Shown: positions 1-7,167 of the stretch, piece after piece
How the letters are laid out: each line of letters begins with the position of its first letter
How positions within the stretch are numbered: the stretch's first letter is position 1
Assembly (NCBI GenBank): GCA_965659595.1
Contig: CBFHWN010000032.1
Span: forward strand, 1-21,571
Direction of reading: 5' to 3'
DNA: 21,571 nt
From: Casp-actino8 sp965659595
GTDB lineage: Bacteria > Actinomycetota > Acidimicrobiia > Acidimicrobiales > Ilumatobacteraceae
Position numbers and translations under genes: made by a program
The notes under the pieces: generated by a model
What the model was told of the DNA's origin: nothing
The model's input: the letters and a program-made list of their open reading frames with translations, nothing else
The model's database searches: none

Positions 1-1233
1 GGCGAGATTCAGCAGGACTTCCTACGGCAACTCCGAGGTAAGCAGGCTTACGCCAACTACCGGGAGATGGCTGACAACGATCCCGTAGTCGGCGCGATGC
101 TCCACGCGATCGAGATGCTGATTCGCGCTGTCGACTGGTCGGTGGAACCCGCCGACGATGACGACGAACGCGCTGTCGCTGAGGCCGGGTTCGTGTCCTC
201 CTGCCTGACGGACATGAGTACGTCGTGGGCGGACACGCTCGCCGCGATCCTCGGGTTCCTCGTCTACGGGTACTCGTACCATGAGATCGTCTACAAGCGG
301 CGACAGGGGTTCACGAAGGACCCGCGCACCCGCTCCAAGTTCTCGGACGGTCGCGTCGGCTGGCGGAAACTCCCAACCCGGTCACAGGAAACGATCGACC
401 GTTGGGAACTCGATCCGAACGGCGGCATCCGCGGCGCATACCAGATGGACCCGAACTCCCCGAAGAAGGGTGTGACGTTCCTGCCGATCGAGAAATGCCT
501 GCTGTTCCGCACCACCTCGAAACTCAACAACCCGCAGGGCCGTTCCATTCTGCGGAACGCCTTCATCCCGTGGTACTACAAGCGTCGCATCCAAGAGATC
601 GAGGCGATCGGTATCGAACGCGACCTCGCCGGTCTCCCCGTCGCGCTCGTGCCGCCGCAACTGTTGTCGAACGCCGCGACCTCCGAGGAGCGGGCCGCGC
701 TCGACGCGATCAAACAGATCGTCCGCAACGTGAAACGTGACGAGCAGGAGGGCATCGTGTTCCCGCTCGCCTACGACCCGGAGACCGGGAACCCGGCGTA
801 CGACCTGAAACTGCTGTCGACCGGTGGACGCCGCCAGTTCGACACCGACGCCATCATCGGAAGGTACGACCAGCGGATCGCGATGACGGTCCTCGCCGAC
901 TTCCTGCTCCTCGGTCACGAGGCCGTCGGCACCCAAGCGCTGTCCGTCTCAAAGGTCGACCTGTTCGTCCGGTCGCTAGATGCGTTCCTGTCCGAGATCG
1001 CCGAGGTGTTCAACAATCACGCGATCCCGCGCCTGATGCGCCTGAACGGTGTCGACGAGGGACTGTCGCCGTCGTTGACATGGTCCACCCCGAAGTCTGT
1101 CGACCTCGGCGCGATCGGTTCGTTCGTCACATCGCTCGCGCAGGCTGGTGCGCCGCTGTTCCCGGACGAGAACCTCGAAGGCTACCTCCGGTCAATCGCC
1201 GGTCTCCCTGTCGGCGAGGCCGAGGCGGTCTGA
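1..1233 (+). CDS. Phage portal protein, 5' end outside the window
   Basis: The reading frame is open from base 1, so the first in-frame ATG at 67 is internal and about 410 residues of a longer protein are visible. The text around YANYREMADNDPVVGAML, followed by a hydrophobic helix and RAVDWSVEP, then FLVYGYSYHEIVYK and later PQGRSILRNAFIPWYYKR, matches the DUF935/Mu gp29-like class of portal proteins found in siphophages of Actinobacteria. The portal forms the dodecameric ring at one capsid vertex through which DNA is packaged and ejected. It stops at 1233, three bases before the MuF-type head gene, the normal order portal then MuF. The family is recognised from motifs only; the portal role is well supported by the gene order. 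Confidence 0.85.
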   Translation, partial: GEIQQDFLRQLRGKQAYANYREMADNDPVVGAMLHAIEMLIRAVDWSVEPADDDDERAVAEAGFVSSCLTDMSTSWADTLAAILGFLVYGYSYHEIVYKRRQGFTKDPRTRSKFSDGRVGWRKLPTRSQETIDRWELDPNGGIRGAYQMDPNSPKKGVTFLPIEKCLLFRTTSKLNNPQGRSILRNAFIPWYYKRRIQEIEAIGIERDLAGLPVALVPPQLLSNAATSEERAALDAIKQIVRNVKRDEQEGIVFPLAYDPETGNPAYDLKLLSTGGRRQFDTDAIIGRYDQRIAMTVLADFLLLGHEAVGTQALSVSKVDLFVRSLDAFLSEIAEVFNNHAIPRLMRLNGVDEGLSPSLTWSTPKSVDLGAIGSFVTSLAQAGAPLFPDENLEGYLRSIAGLPVGEAEAV

Positions 1234-1236
1234 CCG

Positions 1237-4200
1237 ATGCCCGGCTCTATCCGGGCGCTCCGCCGTCAAGCCGACCCGGTCCGCGGCGGCGGACGAATCC
1301 CGATCACGAAACGACGCACTGTCGGACGTCCCCAGTTTCGGGAACCCGGCACCGACACCCTGTCACGGCAGGAGGAGGCGATCGCCGACGCTATCGAGGA
1401 CGCCTACGCCACGATTCCCCGTGAGACCCTTCTGAACGCTGTTGAGACAGCCGACACCGCCGGATACGCCCGGACGGTCCTCGGATACCTCACCGCGGCT
1501 TCTAGCGGCATTGAGGAGGTCCTGCTGGAATCGTTCGTGTCGTCCGGTGAAACGTCCGCGATCGACCTCGGACGTGAACTGTCCCGCCAATACCGGCAGG
1601 TCGGCAAGGCCGAAACACCGTCACCGTCCGAGGTGGCGCTCCGGTTCCGCTTCAACGCGACCGATCCGAGGGCGACGACATGGGCCAGAAATGAGGCCGG
1701 TCGCCTCATCACGAACATGGCGCAATCCGAACAGGCGATGTTTCGTCGTCTCGTCGAACAGTCGTTCACCGAGGGCCGCACCCCGCAGTCCGCGGCGTCG
1801 TCAATCTTTCGGCAACTCCAAACCGTGACACCGTCCCCGACGGCACGCGACTTCGCCGAGTCGATCGGAGGCAACCTGAACGGGCTGACCGAACGGTATG
1901 AGCGCGCCGTGATGAACCGGGTCGCTGACCTCGGCGACGATCTCGCGAAACGCGGCGTGACGGGAACACGAGCACTCGAACAGATGCGGAAGGAGGGCGA
2001 CAAGTACGCGACGAAACTCCGACGCGCCCGCTCCCGCACGATCGCCCGCACGGAACGCATGATGGCGCACAACGAGGCGCGCCTCCTGTCGTACCAGCAG
2101 GCGATCGACGACGGACTGATGTCCCGTGAACATTCCCGCAAGGTGTGGTCCACCGGACCGTTCGACGTGTGTCCGATCTGTGTCGCGATGTCCGGTGTCG
2201 AGGCGAAGATCGCGGACCCGTTCACCCTGCCGAACGGCTCGCAGGTTCAGGCACCTCCCGGACATCCGAACTGTCGCTGTACCCTCCAAACCCGCACCGA
2301 CGTCGACCTGTATGACCCGCCGCAGGCGCTAGGCACCGGTGTCCCCGGTGACCCGTACCGGGTCGGAGGCCGCGAGGTATCCGATCAGGGACGTAAGTTC
2401 GACACACCGGTCACCGACACCCAACGGATTCACACAACGACCCGCAACGGACGGACCGCGTACAGCCCGGACCGTATCCGACAAGTTCACGACCCGTGGG
2501 TCCGTGAGTCGTTGGAGGACGGTGTCGTTCACGGCGACACCCGGGTGACGTTTATGGGTGGCGGCTCCGGTGCCGGTAAAGGTTCGATTCAGAAGTCCGG
2601 CGACGTCACGTTCCGTCGTGGCACAACTCTCGTCGACTCTGATAAAGCGAAAGAAGCGATCCCGGAGTATCGGCAGATGGTCGACGCCGGAGATAACAAG
2701 GCGGCGGCGTTCGTCCACGAGGAATCGTCGGACATGGCTCAACGCCTGATGGCGGAGTCAATCGACAGCGGGTTCGACACCGTGCTCGACGGGACCGGCG
2801 ACTCGACGTTCGAGAAGATGGCCGGAAAAGTTGCGCGCGCCCGCGAACAGGGCGGTCAACGTGTCGTCGCCGAATACGTGACGATCGACACCGACGAGGC
2901 GTTACGCCGCGCCGCTCAACGCGCCGCGAACACCGGACGCGAGGTTCCCGAGGACGTGATCCACGGGACCCATGAGGCTGTGTCGAAGATCTTCCCGAAA
3001 CTCGCGGACGCCGACACGTTCGACGAACTGCGTCTGTGGGACAACATGGGTGACAGACCGGAACTGATCTACGAGCGGATCGACGGCGTGGAACGTGTCC
3101 TGAATCCGGAACGGTTCGAGGCGTTCCTCCGCAAAGACCCCGATTACATTCCCGGTTCCCGTCGGGCGCTCGCCACTCCACCGTCCACCGTCGACGACAT
3201 CGTGTACGGAACGAACGACACTCAAGGTGTGTTCACCGAGTTCGTCGGTGGACAGCGTCGCTACACCGCGGCACGCACCGAATCGGTTCACCGTCCGTGG
3301 CTCGACGACATCCTGTCCGCGGGTGAAGCGTCCGATGAGCCGACGATGACGTTCCTCGGTGGCGGCTCCGGCGCAGGCAAAGGGACGATCACCGATCCCA
3401 GTAAGGGCGGTGTCGTCCGGTTCCGTGACGGCACCATCAAAGTCGATTCGGATAAAGCGAAAGAAGCGATCCCGGAATACCGGAAACTTGTCGCTGACGA
3501 CGACCCGATCGCCGCCGCGTTCGTTCACGAGGAGTCGTCGGACATGGCGGCACAGGCGCTCGCCGAGTCGCTGGACCGAAGGTTCGACACCGTGCTGGAC
3601 GGCACCGGTGACTCGTCAATCGAGAAACTCGCATCGAAGGTTGCGAAAGCCCGCGAGCAGGGTGCGAAACGGGTGACCGCCGAATACGTCACGATCGACA
3701 TCGACGACGCGCTGGCCCGTGCCGCGTCCCGAGCGAAACGCACCGGTCGTGATGTCCCGGAGGACGTGATCCGCGGCACCCACGAATCGGTGTCACGGGT
3801 GCTCCCGGAAGCGATCAAGCGTGATCTGTTCGACGAGGTTCGCCTGTGGGACAACACCGGCACACCGCCCGAGTTGATCTACGAGAAGGTCAACGGTGTC
3901 GAACGCATCCTGAACCCGGCACGTTGGGAGGCGTTCCTCCGCAAGAACCCGGATTACGTTCCGCCGCGCGCGAACATCCCGCCACCGTCGACCCCGGCGG
4001 CACGCCGCGCCCGCCGCACCCGTGAACAGATACTCGCCGACCAGCGGAGACGCGCGGAGGAGTTCGCCGCCCAATACGACGTGACCGTCGACGAGGCGAT
4101 CATGTTTCTCGACGACGTCCCGAAACTGAAGGAACGTGCGCGCGCTGAGGCGGCGAGACGACTCGACGAGGTGTTCGCTCAACTCGACGCGCCCGGTCTC

Positions 4201-4905
4201 GGAAGCACCAGCATCCCCGACCCGAGGGACGTTCCCGCCGAGGCCCGCGTCTACCTCGACTGGTTTCGGAATCTGTCGCGCCGCGAACAGCAACGTCTCC
4301 GACAGTCCGGATGGCTTCGCCGGACCGCCGCCTCAATCGACGAGTTCGACGAGGCGTACGCCACCCAGTTCGGTTTAGAGACCCGTGGACTGCCCGGACA
4401 GGCGCTCGAAGAACATTGGCTCCGGTTGACCCGCGAATACGACCTGCTGAATCAGGCGCGCCGAGGGAGACGTCCCCGCAACTTCGACCGGTATGGCGGC
4501 ACCCCGGACTACAACCGTCTGCTTCCCGATCTCCGACAGGAGGGTTGGGACGTGAACGTCATCATGGCCGGAGACGAGTTCGAGACCGCCGCGATGATCG
4601 CCCGCACCCAACTGGGAGCCGCCGCAGACGAGGCGTACTCGGCGCTCGGTGCCGCGGTGCGTCCGGCGCGCGGACCGGCACCGTGGCGCATGTCATTCCA
4701 GTCGTGGGAGGACGAGGTCCGCGATCTCGAATCCCGGCTCCGAAACGAAACGCTGACGACCCGCGAACTGGAACGTCTCGACGAACTCGTGCCGCGTGTC
4801 CTCGACGACGGACAGGATTACGAGGCGCTGTATTCGACGATCATTCAGGTCGCTCGTGTCGCCGAGATGGACGTCGCCGAGTACGCGACGATCCCGTGGC
4901 TGTAG
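1237..4905 (+). CDS. MuF-type head morphogenesis protein fused to two tandem zeta-toxin-like kinase domains
   Basis: 1222 residues, several times a normal MuF protein. Residues about 1-355 are a MuF minor head domain: a helical region, an RTIARTERMMAHNEAR-like segment, then the paired cysteines C312-P-I-C315 and HPNC346-R-C348. Two zeta-toxin-like P-loop kinase units follow (about 390-660 and 662-930). Unit 1 has the Walker A loop GGGSGAGKG with K448, VDSDK with D467/D469, H494-EESSD, VLDGTGDS near D518, and R562/R568 in a GR-VPED segment. Unit 2 has K715, D737/D739, H764, D788, R832/R838. The same motif order occurs in epsilon/zeta system zeta toxins, which phosphorylate UDP-GlcNAc. Residues about 931-1222 are charged, helical and unrecognised. 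MuF proteins fused to C-terminal toxins are a known class in temperate phages; two kinase units in one protein is unusual. Whether either is active is inference. The stop TAG lies in the candidate -10 of the next gene. Confidence 0.85.
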   Translation: MPGSIRALRRQADPVRGGGRIPITKRRTVGRPQFREPGTDTLSRQEEAIADAIEDAYATIPRETLLNAVETADTAGYARTVLGYLTAASSGIEEVLLESFVSSGETSAIDLGRELSRQYRQVGKAETPSPSEVALRFRFNATDPRATTWARNEAGRLITNMAQSEQAMFRRLVEQSFTEGRTPQSAASSIFRQLQTVTPSPTARDFAESIGGNLNGLTERYERAVMNRVADLGDDLAKRGVTGTRALEQMRKEGDKYATKLRRARSRTIARTERMMAHNEARLLSYQQAIDDGLMSREHSRKVWSTGPFDVCPICVAMSGVEAKIADPFTLPNGSQVQAPPGHPNCRCTLQTRTDVDLYDPPQALGTGVPGDPYRVGGREVSDQGRKFDTPVTDTQRIHTTTRNGRTAYSPDRIRQVHDPWVRESLEDGVVHGDTRVTFMGGGSGAGKGSIQKSGDVTFRRGTTLVDSDKAKEAIPEYRQMVDAGDNKAAAFVHEESSDMAQRLMAESIDSGFDTVLDGTGDSTFEKMAGKVARAREQGGQRVVAEYVTIDTDEALRRAAQRAANTGREVPEDVIHGTHEAVSKIFPKLADADTFDELRLWDNMGDRPELIYERIDGVERVLNPERFEAFLRKDPDYIPGSRRALATPPSTVDDIVYGTNDTQGVFTEFVGGQRRYTAARTESVHRPWLDDILSAGEASDEPTMTFLGGGSGAGKGTITDPSKGGVVRFRDGTIKVDSDKAKEAIPEYRKLVADDDPIAAAFVHEESSDMAAQALAESLDRRFDTVLDGTGDSSIEKLASKVAKAREQGAKRVTAEYVTIDIDDALARAASRAKRTGRDVPEDVIRGTHESVSRVLPEAIKRDLFDEVRLWDNTGTPPELIYEKVNGVERILNPARWEAFLRKNPDYVPPRANIPPPSTPAARRARRTREQILADQRRRAEEFAAQYDVTVDEAIMFLDDVPKLKERARAEAARRLDEVFAQLDAPGLGSTSIPDPRDVPAEARVYLDWFRNLSRREQQRLRQSGWLRRTAASIDEFDEAYATQFGLETRGLPGQALEEHWLRLTREYDLLNQARRGRRPRNFDRYGGTPDYNRLLPDLRQEGWDVNVIMAGDEFETAAMIARTQLGAAADEAYSALGAAVRPARGPAPWRMSFQSWEDEVRDLESRLRNETLTTRELERLDELVPRVLDDGQDYEALYSTIIQVARVAEMDVAEYATIPWL

Positions 4906-4914
4906 ACTTCCACG

Positions 4915-5094
4915 ATGGCTGAACCGCGTCCCGTCGACCCGTCCGAGGTGCGACGTCAACTCGATCGTGTCCTGCCGTCGCTCGCGGTCCGCGTGTCCGA
5001 AACGGAACGTGATCTCGCCGACCTCGGCGAGTACCCCGACACCGAGCAGGGTCGACGTCGGCTAGTGAACCGAATCCGACGCACCCAACGCTGA
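4915..5094 (+). CDS. Small basic hypothetical protein (59 aa)
   Basis: An open frame of 59 codons starts 9 bases after the MuF-zeta gene. It encodes a charged, probably all-helical protein beginning MAEPRPVDPSEVRRQLDRVL and ending in a basic RRRLVNRIRRTQR tail. No domain is recognised. There is no Shine-Dalgarno site, but TAGACT (4903-4908) lies 6 nt before the ATG, which suggests leaderless transcription. Its position directly after the double zeta protein makes it one candidate for a partner or antitoxin, but nothing in the sequence resembles an epsilon antitoxin, so this is only a positional idea. Being short and without homology seen by eye, it could also be a chance frame, though codon use looks like the neighbours. 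Confidence 0.6.
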   Translation: MAEPRPVDPSEVRRQLDRVLPSLAVRVSETERDLADLGEYPDTEQGRRRLVNRIRRTQR

Positions 5095-5146
5095 GCACCG
5101 TATCCGCCGCCGCAGATGATAGGATGAGACCGAGAGGAGGTGACTG

Positions 5147-5362
5147 TTGATTACGTCCGACGAACTGGAACGGATGATGGTCGAGATCGGGACCGGTATC
5201 CCGTGGGGAGACCCACGATCGCGGATACCGCAAACCGATGAGCATCGCCGCAAGTGGAACCGCATCGCGGAACAGATGCGTGACATCGAACGTCGAGGGA
5301 GAACAGTAGAGATTCCCGGCGAGATACCCGACCTGAACGACTACATCCCGGGAACCGTCTGA
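5147..5362 (+). CDS. Hypothetical protein with TTG start (71 aa)
   Basis: The TTG at 5147 is chosen because a very strong Shine-Dalgarno run GAGAGGAGG ends 6 nt upstream. The protein begins MITSDELERMMVEIGTGIPW, has a charged helical middle (HRRKWNRIAEQMRDIERRGR) and ends IPDLNDYIPGTV. No family is recognised. Upstream, TGATAGGAT (5117-5125) reads as an extended -10 element that would give a short leader containing the ribosome site, so this gene may have its own promoter between the MuF gene and the next head-module gene. It is probably a small structural or accessory protein of the head cluster. Confidence 0.7.
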   Translation: MITSDELERMMVEIGTGIPWGDPRSRIPQTDEHRRKWNRIAEQMRDIERRGRTVEIPGEIPDLNDYIPGTV

Positions 5363-5389
5363 GATTCCCGACGGCTAGCCTGTGGCGTC

Positions 5390-6319
5390 GTGGTCGCTGT
5401 CCCGTCGTACGTCTCCGCTAACGCCCGCAGAGGACTCGACCTGCTGGAATACGCCGGAGATGGGCTACGACCCCGCACGATCCGTGAGGCGCGCGCTATG
5501 GCGTCAGGAGACATCTCTGCGGACAAGGTGCGTCGCATGGCGGCATGGCTCGCACGACATGACTCCGACCTGAAGTCGCCGCGCGCCGACGATTACCTCG
5601 ACGGCGACTCCGAACGCCCGACACCGGGACAGGTCGCGTGGCTGTTGTGGGGAGGCGACATCGGTCGCGGCAACCGGGACCGTGCTCGTGAGTGGGCTGA
5701 ACGGACCCGCGACCGGCTGATCCGTGAGGGAGAACTGGAAGCCGCGGCACCCGGCTCGGTGCGTGTCGGCACCACCGTCCAGTATCCGGTGCCGAAACCT
5801 CCGGACCCGACCGAGTATGCGACCGGGATCGTGTCGCGCATCTCGCGCACCGGCACCGTCGAGATCGGCGGCGAGAACCGTGACGCCTCCACCGCAGATC
5901 CCGCTGTCGTGATCGACGTGTATGCCCGACAGGGCGACGAGTTCGTTGAGACCGACCGGCGTGTCGTGCGGAACGTGTCCGAGGTTCGTGTCATCGGGTC
6001 GATCGCGGACCGAATCCGCAAGGAGGTGTCTGCTCGCATCCGTCAGACGCTGGAGAACAAGGTCGAGGAGCACAACTCGAAACACAAGGGCGAGGGGAAA
6101 CGTGTCACCGTCGCGATGCTGTCAGCCGTGTTCGAGCGTGGCGTCGGCGCATACCGGACGAATCCCGGCTCGGTCCGACCGACTGTCACGTCAGCAGACC
6201 AATGGGGACTCGGACGAGTGAACGCTTTCCTGACTGCGGTCCGGACCGGCAGGTTCCCGCGTGCCGCGTTCGACCGGGACCTCCTCCCGAAAGGTCATCC
6301 GCTGTCGACCCGCGACTAG
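5390..6319 (+). CDS. Two-domain head-module protein of unknown function (309 aa)
   Basis: The N-terminal third (VPSYVSANARRGLDLLEY ... DKVRRMAAWLARHDSD ... PTPGQVAWLLWGGDIGRG) is a helical domain that recurs in phage head clusters, often fused to or beside prohead proteases. A middle segment (about residues 120-200) is beta-rich and reads like a small barrel (GTTVQYPVP ... TGTVEIGG). The C-terminal part (VTVAMLSAVFERGVGAY ... WGLGRVNAFL ... DLLPKGHPLS) is a second recurrent phage domain, also seen fused to head proteins. No catalytic motif is evident. Start GTG at 5390 has no Shine-Dalgarno site but TAGCCT lies 8 nt upstream, so a leaderless mRNA is likely. The gene precedes the XkdF-like protease, from which island A now separates it. 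The domain memory is from general knowledge and is moderate. Confidence 0.75.
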   Translation: MVAVPSYVSANARRGLDLLEYAGDGLRPRTIREARAMASGDISADKVRRMAAWLARHDSDLKSPRADDYLDGDSERPTPGQVAWLLWGGDIGRGNRDRAREWAERTRDRLIREGELEAAAPGSVRVGTTVQYPVPKPPDPTEYATGIVSRISRTGTVEIGGENRDASTADPAVVIDVYARQGDEFVETDRRVVRNVSEVRVIGSIADRIRKEVSARIRQTLENKVEEHNSKHKGEGKRVTVAMLSAVFERGVGAYRTNPGSVRPTVTSADQWGLGRVNAFLTAVRTGRFPRAAFDRDLLPKGHPLSTRD

Positions 6320-6325
6320 ATGCGT

Positions 6326-6363
6326 CGAGACCGCCGACCCGGGGGGAAGGGCCGACGGTCTCG
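6326..6363. terminator. GC-rich hairpin after the head-module gene
   Basis: CGAGACCG (6326-6333) pairs with CGGTCTCG (6356-6363), with a further CCC/GGG inner pairing. It sits 6 bases after a plus-strand stop and in front of the end of island A, so it could terminate from both sides. It lacks a T-run, so intrinsic termination is uncertain. Confidence 0.5.
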
Positions 6364-6373
6364 TCTGTCTCGT

Positions 6374-6406
6374 GACTGATCCGAGAGGGGAAGGAGAAGA
6401 TCAGTC
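6374..6406. terminator. Second hairpin at the convergent junction of island A
   Basis: GACTGATC (6374-6381) is an exact inverted repeat of GATCAGTC (6399-6406) with a 17-nt purine-rich loop. The right arm contains the stop codon of the last minus-strand gene of island A. Together with the hairpin at 6326-6363 it probably marks a bidirectional transcription end. Confidence 0.45.
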
Positions 6407-6601
6407 CGAGAGTTCTGCCTCGATCTCGTGGAGGCGTGACCGGAGCGACTGGTATCGGCTCCGGACGCGAAGCAGGTCGTCGGCGGCGACGTCGAGTTCG
6501 GCGATGGATCGCGCCTGACGCGCCTGAATGTCGTCCTCCTCGTGGAGTAACGCGACCATCAGGCGTTCGATGGTGCGCGCCTCCGACGACAGCGCGTTCA
6601 C
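6401..6601 (-). CDS. Small coiled-coil protein, island A gene 3 (66 aa)
   Basis: The GTG at 6601 is chosen because it overlaps the upstream stop as GTGA, the same coupling used elsewhere in the islands; a longer frame to 6685 would run far into the neighbour. The protein is helical and highly charged (ALSSEARTIERLMVALLHEE ... RVRSRYQSLRSRLHEIEAEL) with leucine spacing typical of a coiled coil. No family is recognised. It is the last gene of island A and ends inside a hairpin arm. Confidence 0.7.
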   Translation of the reverse strand: MNALSSEARTIERLMVALLHEEDDIQARQARSIAELDVAADDLLRVRSRYQSLRSRLHEIEAELSD

Positions 6602-6795
6602 GACGTCACCTCGTAGAGATTCGCGGCGTGCCATCCGGCCAGCCAAGCGGCACGCATGTCGTTGCGATCGGCGCAGTTGTGGCACCGGCTGACGAGTTCG
6701 ACCGCCACGGGATCGAGGATCGGCGCGGCAGGGAGTCCGTTCGCGTGTGCGACGCGCCCTGCTTCGGTGGCGCGCTCAAGTATCGAGGCGCTCAC
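6598..6795 (-). CDS. Small hypothetical protein, island A gene 2 (65 aa)
   Basis: GTG start at 6795 overlaps the stop of gene 1 as GTGA and the stop overlaps gene 3 in the same way, so translation is probably coupled through the whole island. The protein has one CxxC pair (C38, C41) and a C-terminal RAAWLAGWHAANLYE segment, a pattern common in short actinophage proteins of unknown role. One CxxC alone could bind a metal only as a dimer. No function can be assigned. Confidence 0.7.
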   Translation of the reverse strand: MSASILERATEAGRVAHANGLPAAPILDPVAVELVSRCHNCADRNDMRAAWLAGWHAANLYEVTS

Positions 6796-7025
6796 GACGC
6801 GACCTCGACGATCAGCGCGCGCGCCGCCTCGACCTCGGCGGCAGGGTAGGCGTGAGGGAAGCCGTCCCTGTAGGACGCCTCGACGAGCGAGGTGCGGAGC
6901 GCGTGAGCCTCGCTCCCGATCCAGTCGGGTCGGCGAGTTGCGCCCTCGCGAAGCGCCTTGACGAGAATCTCGTCGGCGATACGCATCGCCTCGATGCGCT
7001 GGTTTGGAGTCGGGACAAGGGTCAT
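6792..7025 (-). CDS. Hypothetical protein, island A gene 1 (77 aa)
   Basis: The ATG at 7025 is chosen because AGGAGA lies 6 nt upstream at the end of the conserved 33-nt leader; the longer open frame would include the promoter itself. The protein (MTLVPTPNQRIEAMRIADEI...) is probably helical and has no recognised domain. It has the same length (77 aa) and the same C-terminal VAS as the first gene of island B, but the rest of the two sequences does not look alike. Its end forms the junction motif shared with other island genes. Confidence 0.75.
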   Translation of the reverse strand: MTLVPTPNQRIEAMRIADEILVKALREGATRRPDWIGSEAHALRTSLVEASYRDGFPHAYPAAEVEAARALIVEVAS

Positions 7026-7058
7026 GTGGGTCTCCTTTCGCTCGGTGATCTCTCCCAC
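7026..7058 (-). promoter_or_regulatory. 33-nt leader with terminal pairing, island A
   Basis: On the minus strand the predicted mRNA starts at or next to GTGGG (7058-7054) and ends CCCAC (7030-7026) directly before ATG. The two arms can pair and place the AGGAGA ribosome site near the base of the loop. The same arrangement and the same 33-nt length occur in front of islands B and C, which argues for function. Confidence 0.6.
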
Positions 7059-7120
7059 GTCCACGACCTTACTCCGACCGCACACCAATGTCAACACCTA
7101 ATCGGAAATATTTCGGATAG
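7059..7120 (-). promoter_or_regulatory. Island A promoter and upstream palindromic box
   Basis: Minus strand: -35 TTGACA (7094-7089), 17-bp spacer, -10 TAAGGT (7071-7066). Just upstream a 24-bp box (7120-7097) carries the palindrome GAAATATTTC centred at about -51. The box is identical in island C and matches island B at 21 of 24 positions. The position fits an activator site or UP-like element. Unlike copies B and C, there is no dyad across the -10. Confidence 0.8.
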
Positions 7121-7152
7121 GGACCTCGGACGTTGGTCGGGACACGCTCTGC

Positions 7153-7158
7153 TACCCT
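7153..7158 (+). promoter_or_regulatory. Candidate extended -10 for the prohead protease gene
   Basis: TGC-TACCCT, an extended -10, lies 9 nt before the ATG at 7168, and no Shine-Dalgarno sequence is present. This suggests a leaderless transcript. No convincing -35 was found. Confidence 0.4.
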
Positions 7159-7167
7159 GCCCCTGAT

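Noticed and set aside
1237..4905. Classic epsilon/zeta toxin-antitoxin operon
   Set aside because: No epsilon-like gene is adjacent and the zeta-like units are internal parts of a head protein.
7026..7097. Longer first genes of the islands starting in the promoter (also 10347 and 19843)
   Set aside because: The extensions are encoded by the repeated promoter and leader, which explains why they read alike; the ATG after the ribosome site is the true start.
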